Shown: positions 30,803 to 39,692, counted from the first letter of the stretch. The stretch is DNA of 64,000 nucleotides from Prochlorococcus marinus CUG1415 (GCF_017696015.1 NZ_JAAORL010000001.1:1-64000), one strand, 5' to 3'. Notes: generated by a model not told the origin, from the letters alone. Program-made: numbers and translations.

Positions 30803-30969
30803 TCAGAATATTTAGTTAAATAAATAATGGCTTGAATATATCAAAAGTCAATATTGATTTATAATTTTTTATCCAAAATTCGCACCTAAAATATAATTTA
30901 GTGTTGACAGATACAAAATAAAATATATTACATAATTACTCAAAAGTATTTTAAAAACTCAGAATTTTA

Positions 30970-31389
30970 TTAATAGCTGTATCTTTCAATTGTTTCTTCT
31001 GGAAAGTCTTCATTTCTGTCTTCTAATTCTTTTTTTAACTTTTCTTTTCTTTTTGCTTCTTTTTGTAACTCTCTTTGTAGTTTTCTATTTGGATGAAGAT
31101 TATCTAGATATTCAACACAATAGCTATATTTTTCTCTATCTCTTATGACTGATTCAGTAATTTGAGATGCTGCTTGTTTAGGTGATACTTTGAAAAACCC
31201 TCCTTTTTGTTTTTTTATATATGTATATGCTGCATCCCAACTACTTTCATGATCATTTCCTCCATCTCTCATAGTACAGAAAATTTCAGCTCCAAATGAT
31301 CCAGCATTAACTTTGGATATTTGAATGCATAGAGGAGTGATTATTCCTAAAGTTAATAATATTATTTTTTTCAGCTTGAATCTTTGCAT
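30970..31389 (-). CDS. Secreted hypothetical protein with charged C-terminal helix
   Basis: The 139-residue protein has a clear signal peptide (KKIILLTLGIITPLCIQISKVNA, cleavage expected near residue 29). A small domain with two cysteines (FCTMRDGG and YSYCVEYL) follows, then a long Lys/Glu helix (about 98-130). It likely acts in the periplasm or thylakoid lumen. No family could be named with confidence. It stands alone between the HNH gene and the AbrB-like gene. Confidence 0.72.
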   Translation of the reverse strand: MQRFKLKKIILLTLGIITPLCIQISKVNAGSFGAEIFCTMRDGGNDHESSWDAAYTYIKKQKGGFFKVSPKQAASQITESVIRDREKYSYCVEYLDNLHPNRKLQRELQKEAKRKEKLKKELEDRNEDFPEETIERYSY

Positions 31390-31445
31390 TAAACTTTTTT
31401 CTTCTATTTAAAAGTATCTTTTATTGAGAATATGTCTATAGAAAT

Positions 31446-31958
31446 TTAAGATTTTATTAGTCCAAATAAGTTCAGGCATTTCACAACTAGGGGAAGAATT
31501 AAAAGGACGGTAATTAATCTTACTGCGTGTAGAGTTGCAACTGCAGGGCCAACTCCATATTCTGAACCTACTAAACTCATACCGCTAATACCTCCTGGCG
31601 CAGCTCCTAGAATTGTTGTAATCAAATCTATATTAAGTAATCTGCTTGTCCATAACCCAATTGCTAATCCGGTAATAACTAAAGTAAAAGTTATTAAGAT
31701 AGCCGGCCTCCATAAGCTTTGAAGGTCAACTAATGAGTCTTTAGTTAAAGATGTGCCAATAACTGTCCCAATTCCAATTTCTAATAATGTTCTTGTTCCA
31801 ATTGGCCACTCTGCTATATCCACTTTGCCACTTATGCTTAGTATGCTTGCACCTATTAAAGCGCCTGCAAGAGGAGCAGCAGGGATACCAGTTTTTAGAG
31901 CTAAGGCTCCAAAAATTCCACCTGCAAGTAGATAATAGATTAGATTTATGTTTGGCAT
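31446..31958 (-). CDS. AbrB-family (COG3180) integral membrane protein, half-length
   Basis: The 170-residue protein is very hydrophobic, with about five membrane helices and glycine-rich turns (GIPAAPLAGALIGASILS, LGAAPGGISGMSLVGSEYGV). That is the pattern of the AbrB-duplication membrane family, whose members normally have two such units; here there is only one. A transport role is assumed for the family but is not demonstrated. It is divergent from the gene at 31978. Confidence 0.78.
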   Translation of the reverse strand: MPNINLIYYLLAGGIFGALALKTGIPAAPLAGALIGASILSISGKVDIAEWPIGTRTLLEIGIGTVIGTSLTKDSLVDLQSLWRPAILITFTLVITGLAIGLWTSRLLNIDLITTILGAAPGGISGMSLVGSEYGVGPAVATLHAVRLITVLLILPLVVKCLNLFGLIKS

Positions 31959-31977
31959 AAATTATGAAAGATGTTTG

Positions 31978-32289
31978 GTGACAATATTAGAAAAAATTTT
32001 TTTTGATTGGGTTGATAGTCAAATTATATTTTTGTTTTATCTACTAATGTTCCCTTTTGTTGGCATAATATTATTTAAAGCATTAATTTTTATGTCTTCA
32101 CAAGTTTCATACAGAGCTAATAAAAGCTATGTAAAGAAAAAATTATCTTTTTTTGAGGGCGGCCACCAGCTTGAAAAATTAGAATTCGCTCTTGCAATAG
32201 CTCAAACTAAGGGGGATACAAAAAAATCAATAATTCTTAGAAAAAAAATTTTTGAATTAGGTGGAAATGTTGAAGAGCCAGGCACTTAA
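31978..32289 (+). CDS. Small membrane-anchored hypothetical protein
   Basis: The frame is open from an ATG at 31948, but that start lies inside the 5' end of the divergent AbrB-like gene. The GTG at 31978 (VTILEKIFFDWVDSQ) avoids the overlap and gives 103 residues. One strong hydrophobic helix (IIFLFYLLMFPFVGIILFKA) is followed by a cytosolic basic helix. The last bases lie 1 bp from the convergent aminotransferase. Function unknown. Confidence 0.62.
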   Translation: MTILEKIFFDWVDSQIIFLFYLLMFPFVGIILFKALIFMSSQVSYRANKSYVKKKLSFFEGGHQLEKLEFALAIAQTKGDTKKSIILRKKIFELGGNVEEPGT

Positions 32290-32290
32290 C

Positions 32291-33454
32291 TCAATTTCCC
32301 TCAAGATATTTAGATGCCACTAATAATGCTTCACCAGCTTGTTGAGCTGTTATTTTGCCTAGATCAAGCAGTGAATTACTGATAGCAGAAATTACTGTAA
32401 TGATATCTCTATCATTTACATATCCTAGGTGACCAACTCTAAATATTTTCCCCTTCAAGTGATCTTGACCACCAGCAAGTAGGATATCAAACTTATTTTT
32501 TATTGTCTTTCTAAATTCTTCAGCATCCATTTCTCCAGTTTTTATTGCAGTAATTGAAGGGCTTAAGAATCTTTCATCAGCAAATAATTGTAGATTTAGA
32601 GCCTTTACAGCATTGCTCATTGCTAATTTATGTTTATTATGTCTATGGAAAATATTTTCTAAGCCTTCTGCTCGCATCATTTTCAAAGCTTCATCTAAAG
32701 CAAAAACTAAATTAACTGCCGGGGTATATGGATTACTGTTACTTAAAAGACTCTTTTTATAGGATTTTAAATTTAAATAAAATTTTGGTAAATTCGATTT
32801 CTCACAAGCTACCCATGCTTTTTGACTCATTGCTATGAAACTTAGTCCTGGTGGTATCATGTAGCCCTTTTGTGATCCTGAAGCAACAATATCTAGTTGC
32901 CATTTATCTACTGGTACATTGCAAGCTCCAAGACTTGTTACGCAGTCAACAATAGATAATGCTGTGTTGTGTTCCCGAATATATGAGCTTATAGTTTCTA
33001 GATCATTAATTACACCTGTTGAGGTTTCAGAATGAGTTAAGATAACTGCCTTTATTTCTTTTTGTTTATCTTCTTCTAATATTTTTTTGAATTCTTCTGG
33101 ATTCAGGGGAGTACCCCATTGGGAATCAATTTTTATTACTTCTAATCCAAATTCTTTGGCAACTTTTACCCATCTTTCGCCAAATTTTCCATTTTCTCCA
33201 CAAATTACTTTATCGCCTTTACTTAAGGTGTTTATTATGCCAGCTTCCATTGCGGCAGTACCACTTCCTGTAATTGTTAGAACATCATTTTGAGTTTGAT
33301 GAAGCCATTGTAAATTTTTAGTAGTACTCTCTACGAGCTCTTGGAATTCCTTACTACGATGACCTATTGGATGCTTACTTAATGCTTGTAAAACTTTTTC
33401 TGGAACTGGTGTAGGTCCAGGAATCATCAATGATAATTTTTGTTGTATGGCCAC
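32291..33454 (-). CDS. Class V aminotransferase (alanine--glyoxylate / serine--glyoxylate type)
   Basis: The 387-residue PLP enzyme opens with the family signature LMIPGPTPVPEKVLQALSKH, with GHRSKEF next. The PLP-binding lysine is in VASGSQKGYMIPPG near residue 195, and the aspartate of SIVDCVTSLG precedes it. Homologues are serine/alanine-glyoxylate aminotransferases of photorespiration; in cyanobacteria they are often labelled soluble hydrogenase small subunit, a historic misannotation. It is divergent from cbiD. Confidence 0.9.
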   Translation of the reverse strand: MAIQQKLSLMIPGPTPVPEKVLQALSKHPIGHRSKEFQELVESTTKNLQWLHQTQNDVLTITGSGTAAMEAGIINTLSKGDKVICGENGKFGERWVKVAKEFGLEVIKIDSQWGTPLNPEEFKKILEEDKQKEIKAVILTHSETSTGVINDLETISSYIREHNTALSIVDCVTSLGACNVPVDKWQLDIVASGSQKGYMIPPGLSFIAMSQKAWVACEKSNLPKFYLNLKSYKKSLLSNSNPYTPAVNLVFALDEALKMMRAEGLENIFHRHNKHKLAMSNAVKALNLQLFADERFLSPSITAIKTGEMDAEEFRKTIKNKFDILLAGGQDHLKGKIFRVGHLGYVNDRDIITVISAISNSLLDLGKITAQQAGEALLVASKYLEGN

Positions 33455-33514
33455 TTTTTATTAAATAGGTCATTCTTAGATTAGTTCTCATTATATATTT
33501 TTCAATTACTTGAT

Positions 33515-34633
33515 TTGAAAAAAGGATTTTCTTTACCAATATGGGTTGCTGGAGCTGCTAGGTCAGCATTAAAAAAATTAATAGGTTTTTCATTTGACAA
33601 TTTTGAACTAATAAAAATTCCTAATGAAACAAAAGAAATAAAAATCGAGATTCATTCTGTTGGTTTAATTAAAGGTGATTCGCATTCATTAGGAATTACC
33701 TTTGCAAAGTCTGGCTTAGATCTTGACATTACACAAAACTTAGAAATATGGACGATAGCCTCTTTAGAAAAAATTTCTCTTAACAATCCTAATAAAACAA
33801 ATCAAATCAATATTATTGCAGGATCTGGTGTTGGTATTAAAGAGAACACATCAGAAATATGTATTTCTGATTTTGCTAAAGAAGTTTTATGTGCAAACTT
33901 ATTGGATATTATTCCAGAGGGTTTTAAATTGAATTTAGAAATTATTTTCCCAAATGGGGAGTTTTTAGCAGAAAGAACTAGTAATAAGTCATTTGGTATT
34001 GTGGATGGATTATCTATTATCGGAACTTCTGCTGAGACTTATTCGAGTGCTTCACCAGGTCAATTAGAAAAGGCTAAAACTAAGTTAGCAAAGTTAATTA
34101 AAAATGATTCTCAAGGGAAAGTTGTTTTTGTTATTGGTCAAAATGGTTTAAATTTGGCAAAAACTTGTAATTTTAAGTTTCCAATTATAAAAGTTGGTAA
34201 CTGGATAGGACCATTAATAGTTGATGCTGCAATAAAAAATGTTAAAACTGTAATTCTTTTTGGTTATCACGGAAAATTAATTAAATTAGCAGGCGGCATT
34301 TTTCACACACATAATCACTTGGCTGATGGAAGAATTGAGATTCTTGTTTATTTAGCCGTTCAAGAAAAATTACCGCCCGAAATAATAGTCAAATTATCTC
34401 ACTTAAATACACTTGAGGATGCCTTATTATTTCTTGAAAGATTTAATAAATCTATAGCTGATAAATTATTCCAAAATTTATCAAATACGATTGAAAAGCG
34501 TTCTTTTGCTTATGTCAATAGGTATGTCACAACGGATATGGAAATTGCAGCAATTATTTTTGATAGAAAAAGGGAAATAAGGTGGGCAGGAATAAACGGT
34601 AAAGATTATATTTCTTATTTTCAATGCGATTAA
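33515..34633 (+). CDS. cbiD: Cobalt-precorrin-5B (C1)-methyltransferase
   Basis: The 372-residue protein of anaerobic cobalamin (pseudocobalamin) synthesis methylates C1 of the corrin ring. It starts with TTG (KKGFSLPIWVAGAARSALKK). Family blocks are GSGVGIKEN, IVDGLSIIGTSAETYSSASP and LFGYHGKLIKLAGGIFHTHN. It is 48 bp upstream of guaA in the same direction. The product supports cobalamin-dependent enzymes such as QueG in this window. Confidence 0.93.
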   Translation: MKKGFSLPIWVAGAARSALKKLIGFSFDNFELIKIPNETKEIKIEIHSVGLIKGDSHSLGITFAKSGLDLDITQNLEIWTIASLEKISLNNPNKTNQINIIAGSGVGIKENTSEICISDFAKEVLCANLLDIIPEGFKLNLEIIFPNGEFLAERTSNKSFGIVDGLSIIGTSAETYSSASPGQLEKAKTKLAKLIKNDSQGKVVFVIGQNGLNLAKTCNFKFPIIKVGNWIGPLIVDAAIKNVKTVILFGYHGKLIKLAGGIFHTHNHLADGRIEILVYLAVQEKLPPEIIVKLSHLNTLEDALLFLERFNKSIADKLFQNLSNTIEKRSFAYVNRYVTTDMEIAAIIFDRKREIRWAGINGKDYISYFQCD

Positions 34634-34681
34634 TTTTTGCTTGATTATGCTTTTGTAAATAAATTGAGCTAACTTTTATAC

Positions 34682-36268
34682 ATGAGTCAAAAATCTTTAA
34701 CAAAAGAACGAGATCCTTCAATATTAATTTTAGATTTCGGATCTCAATATTCTGAATTAATTGCAAGAAGAATAAGAGAAACTAATGTTTTTTCTCTTGT
34801 AGTAAGTAACTGTATTTCAATTAAGGATATTAAAAATATTAATCCTAATGGAATAATTTTGAGTGGAGGACCAAATTCTGTATATGACCAAAATGCGCCT
34901 AAATGTGATGAAAAAATTTTTGATTTAGGAATTCCTATTCTTGGCATATGCTATGGAATGCAATTAATGGTAAAAGAACTTGGAGGATCTGTAACTTTAG
35001 CAACTAAAAAAGCTGAGTATGGGAGAGCTCCAATAAATATAGATTTCGAATGTGATCTTTTTTCTGATGTAGTAGATAAATCTATAATGTGGATGAGTCA
35101 TGGCGATTCAATTAATTGTTTGCCAGATGGATTTAATAAAATTGCTCATACAGAGAATACACTTCATGCAGCAATTTCAAATGATACAAAAAAATTATTT
35201 GGCGTACAATTTCATCCTGAAGTAGTGCATTCAGAGTATGGGATGACGATAATTAAAAATTTTGTTTATAAAATTTCTTGTTGCGAATCTGATTGGACAA
35301 CTGAAACTTTTTTAGAGGAGACAATTCCCAGGATAAGAGAGCAAGTTGGCAATAAGAAAGTTTTACTTGCCTTGTCAGGAGGAGTTGATTCTTCAACTCT
35401 TGCTTTTCTACTCAATAAAGCAATTGGCAATCAGCTTACATGCATGTTTATAGACCAAGGGTTTATGAGAAAAGGTGAACCGGAATTCCTAATGAATTTT
35501 TTTGATAATAAATTTCATATAAAGGTTGAATATATTAACGCTAGGGAAAGGTTTATTGCAAAATTAAAAGGGATTACTGATCCAGAACAAAAAAGGAAAA
35601 TCATTGGTGAAGAATTTATTAGAGTATTTGAAGAAGAAAGTAATAGACTGGGACCTTTTCATTATTTAGCGCAAGGTACTCTTTATCCTGATGTTATTGA
35701 AAGTGCTGGTACTAATATTGATCCTAAGACAGGTGAGAGAATAGCTGTAAAAATAAAAAGTCATCACAACGTAGGTGGATTGCCTAAAGATTTACAATTT
35801 AAATTAGTTGAGCCATTAAGAAAACTTTTTAAGGATGAAGTACGCAAAGTAGGTACTGCTTTAGGTTTGCCGGATGAAATTATCAAACGGCATCCATTTC
35901 CTGGGCCTGGGCTAGCGATAAGAATTTTGGGAGAAGTGACCAATGAAAAACTAGATTGTTTAAGAGATGCAGACTGGATAGTGAGAGACGAAATTAAAAA
36001 AGCTGGTCTTTATAATGATATTTGGCAAGCTTTCGCAGTATTGTTACCCGTTAAAACGGTAGGAGTTATGGGTGATAAAAGGACTTATGCATGGCCCATA
36101 GTTTTACGTTGTGTATCCAGTGAAGATGGTATGACAGCAGACTGGTCAAAAATTCCTTTTCATATTCTAGAGAGAATCTCAAATCGAATCGTTAATGAAG
36201 TGATTTCTGTTAATAGGGTTGTTTATGATATTACAAGCAAACCTCCTGGAACTATTGAGTGGGAATAG
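34682..36268 (+). CDS. guaA: GMP synthase (glutamine-hydrolysing)
   Basis: The 528-residue enzyme converts XMP to GMP. The N-terminal class I glutaminase has the nucleophile elbow GICYGMQ and QFHPEV. The ATP-pyrophosphatase P loop [16 protein letters not shown] starts near residue 228. The C-terminal dimerisation domain ends in the universal KPPGTIEWE. The 3' ends of guaA genes are known insertion hotspots for genomic islands, and accessory genes begin right after the stop at 36268. Confidence 0.97.
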   Translation: MSQKSLTKERDPSILILDFGSQYSELIARRIRETNVFSLVVSNCISIKDIKNINPNGIILSGGPNSVYDQNAPKCDEKIFDLGIPILGICYGMQLMVKELGGSVTLATKKAEYGRAPINIDFECDLFSDVVDKSIMWMSHGDSINCLPDGFNKIAHTENTLHAAISNDTKKLFGVQFHPEVVHSEYGMTIIKNFVYKISCCESDWTTETFLEETIPRIREQVGNKKVLLALSGGVDSSTLAFLLNKAIGNQLTCMFIDQGFMRKGEPEFLMNFFDNKFHIKVEYINARERFIAKLKGITDPEQKRKIIGEEFIRVFEEESNRLGPFHYLAQGTLYPDVIESAGTNIDPKTGERIAVKIKSHHNVGGLPKDLQFKLVEPLRKLFKDEVRKVGTALGLPDEIIKRHPFPGPGLAIRILGEVTNEKLDCLRDADWIVRDEIKKAGLYNDIWQAFAVLLPVKTVGVMGDKRTYAWPIVLRCVSSEDGMTADWSKIPFHILERISNRIVNEVISVNRVVYDITSKPPGTIEWE

Positions 36269-36306
36269 TCAAAGGCGTATAAAGTCAGTTATAGTCTAAA
36301 AAAGTT

Positions 36307-36327
36307 GGTTACACGTGGGTTACACGT
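36307..36327 (+). repeat. 11-bp-phased direct repeat pair (GGTTACACGT), copy 1
   Basis: GGTTACACGT occurs at 36307-36316 and 36318-36327, an exact 11 bp period. It lies 38 bp after the guaA stop. Its geometry is like the other phased pairs in this window, which flank accessory cassettes, and it may be a recombinase arm-binding site. The repeat is directly visible; its role is inference. Confidence 0.8.
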
Positions 36328-36367
36328 GAGAATCTGTTATCCTATTTGCAATGGATCTCAACAGCGA

Positions 36368-36388
36368 GGTTACACGTAGGTTACACGT
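36368..36388 (+). repeat. 11-bp-phased direct repeat pair (GGTTACACGT), copy 2
   Basis: GGTTACACGT occurs again at 36368-36377 and 36379-36388, with the same 11 bp period and the same flanking GTGAG as copy 1. It starts 61 bp after copy 1 starts. Two identical pairs so close together could be the two arm sites of an emptied or collapsed element beside guaA. That reading is inference. Confidence 0.8.
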
Positions 36389-36411
36389 GAGGGTAAAATC
36401 TCATCTCTATA

Positions 36412-36424
36412 GAGAAATCGTATA
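36412..36424 (+). repeat. 13-bp direct repeat left of the TPR-protease gene
   Basis: GAGAAATCGTATA is found here and again at 37821-37833, so the pair brackets the TPR-matrixin gene almost exactly. This may be the footprint of the gene's insertion. Confidence 0.6.
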
Positions 36425-36473
36425 AAGAGCATTTTCTCTACAGTTGGTATATTTAAAAAAAGTAAATTTTGAT

Positions 36474-37808
36474 ATGAAAAAAAGGACTGCTTTTTTTGGA
36501 GCAATATTATCTTTAATGCCTATTGGTCAACCATTTTTAGTTAAAGGAGGTGTCAGTCTGGTAACTTCCGCAATTATCTTTCATAATAAAAAAATTAACG
36601 CAGAAAGCGCAGAATTTTATAATAATCGTGGCATTGATAAGTTAGACGCAGAAGATTATGAAGGAGCAATATCTGACTTTACAGAGGCAATAAAAATCAA
36701 TCCAAAACATAAATATGCTTACTATAACCGTGGAATTGCAAAAGAAGATTTAGAAGATTACAAAGGAGCGATATCTGACTATACAGAAGCAATAAAAATT
36801 AATCCATGGTATGCCGATGCCTACAATAATCGTGGAAATGCAAAATTAAATTTAGAAGATTATAAAGGAGCGATATCTGATTTTACAGAAGCAATAAAAA
36901 TTAATCCAAAACATGAATTTGCATATTCTAATCGTGGAATTGCAAAAGAAAATTTAGAAGATTATAAAGGAGCGATATCTGACTATACAGAAGCAATAAA
37001 AATTAATCCAAAAGATGGTTATAGTTATTTGGATCGTAGTTTCAATAAAGTATCTATAGGAGATATTAAAGGTGCAGTATTTGACAAAAATAAAGGACTA
37101 GAAATATTTGAGAAAAATATTAGAAATAAAGTTAAGTTATCTACTAAAGATATACTTTATACCGACGTTTCATCTGACCCTTTATTCAGAGGTTTTAATA
37201 AATATGCTGGATTTGATGGTAATACTTATACAAGACCAATTACTTATTACCTTCACGATAAAAACGGCAAACTAAATTCTAAATTGTTGCCAAAACATTT
37301 TAAGAAAACATATGAACACTCTTTAGATGAAGAGAAATTCATTGTAAATTTTATTTCTAAGATTGATAAATATATTGACCTCGATTTTAAAAGAGTTTAT
37401 TCAAAGACTGACGCAATGATAAGAATATATAAAACTAATATACATGAGGATAACTACGGAGCGGCGTATGATAATGGAGATAATGTTCCAGATAAATGGT
37501 TTCGATTAGATGTCGCATGGGGTGACCCTCCAATGGATATTCCAAAATTAAAAAAATATCCTACTTTATCCGTAGACAGTGCCTATACAATAGTTCATGA
37601 ATTAGGACATGCCCTTGGTTTGGCACATTTTGATGAGGGTTGTGGAAAATATTGTAAATCTAATTTTGATCCCGAAGATATGAGAATTAATAGCAAGAAG
37701 ACAGTGATGTCTTACAATAATTTTCTATATCCAGTAGATGATATGTTTGTCACAGAATTTGATTTAAAAGCATTAAGAAAAGTATGGGGTGTTGAAAAAG
37801 GGAATTAA
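36474..37808 (+). CDS. TPR-repeat protein with matrixin-like zinc metalloprotease domain
   Basis: I start at the ATG at 36474 (MKKRTAFFGAILSL), which gives an N-terminal signal or anchor, rather than the upstream TTG at 36444. That leaves 444 residues. Four to five TPR units follow (about 45-195), with very similar DNA in units such as EDYKGAISDYTEAIKINP. The C-terminal half carries the zinc site HELGHALGLAHFDEGC, with ligands His375, His379 and His385 and catalytic Glu376. A matrixin or astacin-like fold with SYNNF after the site (a Met-turn-like VMSYNN) fits. Probably an exported protease. Island gene next to guaA. Confidence 0.82.
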   Translation: MKKRTAFFGAILSLMPIGQPFLVKGGVSLVTSAIIFHNKKINAESAEFYNNRGIDKLDAEDYEGAISDFTEAIKINPKHKYAYYNRGIAKEDLEDYKGAISDYTEAIKINPWYADAYNNRGNAKLNLEDYKGAISDFTEAIKINPKHEFAYSNRGIAKENLEDYKGAISDYTEAIKINPKDGYSYLDRSFNKVSIGDIKGAVFDKNKGLEIFEKNIRNKVKLSTKDILYTDVSSDPLFRGFNKYAGFDGNTYTRPITYYLHDKNGKLNSKLLPKHFKKTYEHSLDEEKFIVNFISKIDKYIDLDFKRVYSKTDAMIRIYKTNIHEDNYGAAYDNGDNVPDKWFRLDVAWGDPPMDIPKLKKYPTLSVDSAYTIVHELGHALGLAHFDEGCGKYCKSNFDPEDMRINSKKTVMSYNNFLYPVDDMFVTEFDLKALRKVWGVEKGN

Positions 37809-37820
37809 TTTTTTCTTGTT

Positions 37821-37833
37821 GAGAAATCGTATA
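37821..37833 (+). repeat. 13-bp direct repeat right of the TPR-protease gene
   Basis: Second copy of GAGAAATCGTATA (first at 36412-36424). It is immediately followed by ATCACT and, 11 bp later, AGTGAT, a potential hairpin between two convergent genes that could serve as a bidirectional terminator. Confidence 0.6.
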
Positions 37834-38260
37834 TCACTGACTTTTAAAAAGTGATTCTTGCAAATCGGAAAAATGATTATAAGGCGCAGTTAATGTATCT
37901 TCTCCACCACCACCACCTGTTGAATTACTCCAACTAGTTCCTTTTAAAAAATCATCTAAAAATATTGAGTCCCATTTTATAAAGCCTCTGTCTTCTCGAT
38001 TATCAATTTGTCTAACGCTGTATAACACTCTCCATCCAATTTTTTCTTGCACCCCATGTTGTCTTGTTGCTAGTGAAATTTTTACATTCGTAACCCCAAA
38101 AATCTGCTTCATTTGAAGCATCTGGTGTTTTCCCAAGTTTTTTTTCTAACCAATGCCCTTTCACTCCAGCATGCTTTTTGTCATAACCTTCAATATTTGG
38201 TGATAAACCATATACATTTTTAAAAAATAATTCCTTTATTTTTTCTTTAACTGCATCCAT
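37834..38260 (-). pseudogene. Frameshifted PD-(D/E)XK restriction-endonuclease-like gene
   Basis: Two overlapping frames read as one gene. Frame A (38260 down to 38012) starts MDAVKEKIKELFFKN and has GVKGHWLEKKLG, then EADFWGYECKN, a PD-(D/E)XK-type D...ExK motif, then SNKTTWG. Frame B (to 37834) continues IGWRVLYSVRQIDNREDRGF. Removing one A from a run of six (38040-38045) joins them into about 141 residues. The KGxxLE, ExK and KTT-G spacing recalls MvaI/BcnI-like or MutH/Sau3AI-like type II enzymes, which are longer, so it is probably also 3'-truncated. It could instead be a sequencing error in a homopolymer. No partner methylase seen. Confidence 0.65.
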
Positions 38261-38344
38261 ACATACTTTTCAAGTAATGAAAATTACAGTAGCGGAATTT
38301 AATTACAAAGACAAATCAAATTAGAGATTGCCAGTTCTAGTGAA

Positions 38345-39199
38345 TTAGAAAAGATTGCCTTGGATTTCTTCATCATGAACTGTCACAGGGTTATAAACTA
38401 ATTTTGCATATTGTTCAGAATAAGCACAGTTTTTACATGATGAATTAGGTTCTGGTATTCGGTGATTATTGATTAAAGAAATCATTTCATCTATTTTGTT
38501 TTCAATCCAATCAGAATGCCAATTGTAAGGAACTAAATATTCATCAAAATTCATTCTTTTTTTAAATTCACCATCATCTCTTTTTGCGTTGCAGACTAAA
38601 AAATAAGATGTTTGGTGAACATCAAATCCCATTCCTCTTAGAAGATATGCATAAAAATCCATCTGGATTTTATATCCCTCATGATAAGGATCATCTAGAT
38701 AGTCTTGTTTATCTACTTTCCCAAGTTTTGCCTGTGATTTGTAATCAACAACTATTAATTGCTTAGTAATTTTGTGCTGCCAAATATCATCAACTCCGCC
38801 TGTCAATATTATGTTTGTATCTTTATGTCTCAGCATCAATCCTTTGTGTAGAGAATTTCGCCAATCATCAATTTCTGGATGATCAAAAGGAACTAGATGA
38901 CTTAAATCATTTTCAATAAATAACCGATGAGGTATTTGTCTTTCTCGACAATAATCAAATTCTTTTTTTAAAAGTAAATCTGTGGTCTCATTTAAAGTCC
39001 ATCCTGGCGTTCCTGGTGGATCTAATCCTTTAACCCGATCTAGATAAAAACATCTTTTGCAGGTTAAAAAATTAGAAAATCTTCCTCGACTTATTTTAAA
39101 ATCTTCTTTTTGATTAGGAGAATAAGAAGAAGAAGCTCTAGTCCTTAATCCAGTTGCTTTAACAGGTTCTTTTTTACTATTTCTCTTTAGATCAATCAT
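38345..39199 (-). CDS. Cas4/RecB-like PD-(D/E)XK nuclease with Fe-S cysteines (copy 1)
   Basis: The 284-residue protein has the full RecB/Cas4-type nuclease layout: Cys47 and Cys50 (CKRCFY), GGVDDIW with Asp137, VDYKSQ with Asp152 and Lys154, the QxxxY helix with Gln179 and Tyr183, and Cys255 and Cys258 (CKNCAY). The four cysteines fit a [4Fe-4S] cluster. Such enzymes resect or cleave DNA ends in phage, repair and CRISPR contexts; no cas genes or arrays are nearby. A paralogue lies at 58867. Island gene; the structured RNA at 39294 lies just upstream on the same strand. Confidence 0.85.
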   Translation of the reverse strand: MIDLKRNSKKEPVKATGLRTRASSSYSPNQKEDFKISRGRFSNFLTCKRCFYLDRVKGLDPPGTPGWTLNETTDLLLKKEFDYCRERQIPHRLFIENDLSHLVPFDHPEIDDWRNSLHKGLMLRHKDTNIILTGGVDDIWQHKITKQLIVVDYKSQAKLGKVDKQDYLDDPYHEGYKIQMDFYAYLLRGMGFDVHQTSYFLVCNAKRDDGEFKKRMNFDEYLVPYNWHSDWIENKIDEMISLINNHRIPEPNSSCKNCAYSEQYAKLVYNPVTVHDEEIQGNLF

Positions 39200-39293
39200 T
39201 ACATTATTAAATCCAGCAAGAGAGATTCCTCATTCATAGATTATCTAAATTGAAACTATTAACAAAATTTTTTATTAAAGATTACTCAAATTA

Positions 39294-39441
39294 GAAAAAA
39301 TAAGAGGGCATTTGCTTGCCCTCTTCGAGTCGTATGCACCTCCCGGTCCACAAAGTCGATGAAGTGCTTTTGACTCCTGAATTATTTCTATTCCTAGTGA
39401 ATGGGAAAAGATAGTCGTGACAACCACAAAGCACTTCTACT
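39294..39441 (-). ncRNA. Putative structured small RNA, copy A (minus strand)
   Basis: About 150 nt are conserved with an inverted copy at 62311-62462. A -10-like TATTAT (39448-39453) precedes the predicted 5' end. The 3' end is a clear intrinsic terminator: AGAGGGCA/TGCCCTCT stem (39303-39310 with 39317-39324) and an A-run on the plus strand that is a T-tract in the RNA. Two helices are possible: 39361-39370 with 39428-39437, and GAGTC 39327-39331 with 39372-39376. They cross, so they form a pseudoknot or alternatives. No known cyanobacterial RNA family was matched by eye. Confidence 0.7.
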
Positions 39442-39509
39442 CGGGTAATAATACTCTATGAATTTCAAGTTAATAGGAGGACAATATAGATATAGATCTA
39501 GGAGGTCTT

Positions 39510-39692
39510 ATGAAACTATTCAATCAATTTAACATTCTTCCAAGATATTTAACTGTGTTTAATTATGCAGGAATAAATCTAAACGAAACCCCAAAAGAAC
39601 TTGAGAAATGCATTCCTGAGTTTCAAAACTTTTGGGAGAAAGAATGTAGAGAACATCCAACAAATCAAAATTGTTTAATTTACTGCGACTGA
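39510..39692 (+). CDS. Small hypothetical protein, 60 residues
   Basis: A near-perfect Shine-Dalgarno AGGAGGT (39500-39506) lies 3 bp before the ATG, unusual in this genome and strong support for translation. The protein starts MKLFNQFNILPRYLTVFN and ends with a cysteine-containing tail (CIPEF..., ECREHPTNQNCLIYCD). Its first residues share the pattern MKLxxxFxILxR with the small protein at 39731. No membrane segment. Function unknown. Confidence 0.6.
   Translation: MKLFNQFNILPRYLTVFNYAGINLNETPKELEKCIPEFQNFWEKECREHPTNQNCLIYCD

Noticed and set aside
36307-36388. GGTTACACGT pairs resemble the HLR1 motif bound by RpaB.
   Set aside because: HLR1 repeats have a 10 bp period and a different consensus; here the period is 11 bp and the copies sit after guaA.
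37834-38260. Programmed frameshifting as the explanation for the split nuclease-like gene.
   Set aside because: The A6 run lacks a recognisable slippery heptamer with downstream structure, and the joined product is shorter than known restriction enzymes; decay or sequencing error is simpler.
38584-38766. Plus-strand open frame within the first Cas4/RecB-like nuclease gene.
   Set aside because: Shadow of a coding region with intact catalytic motifs on the other strand.
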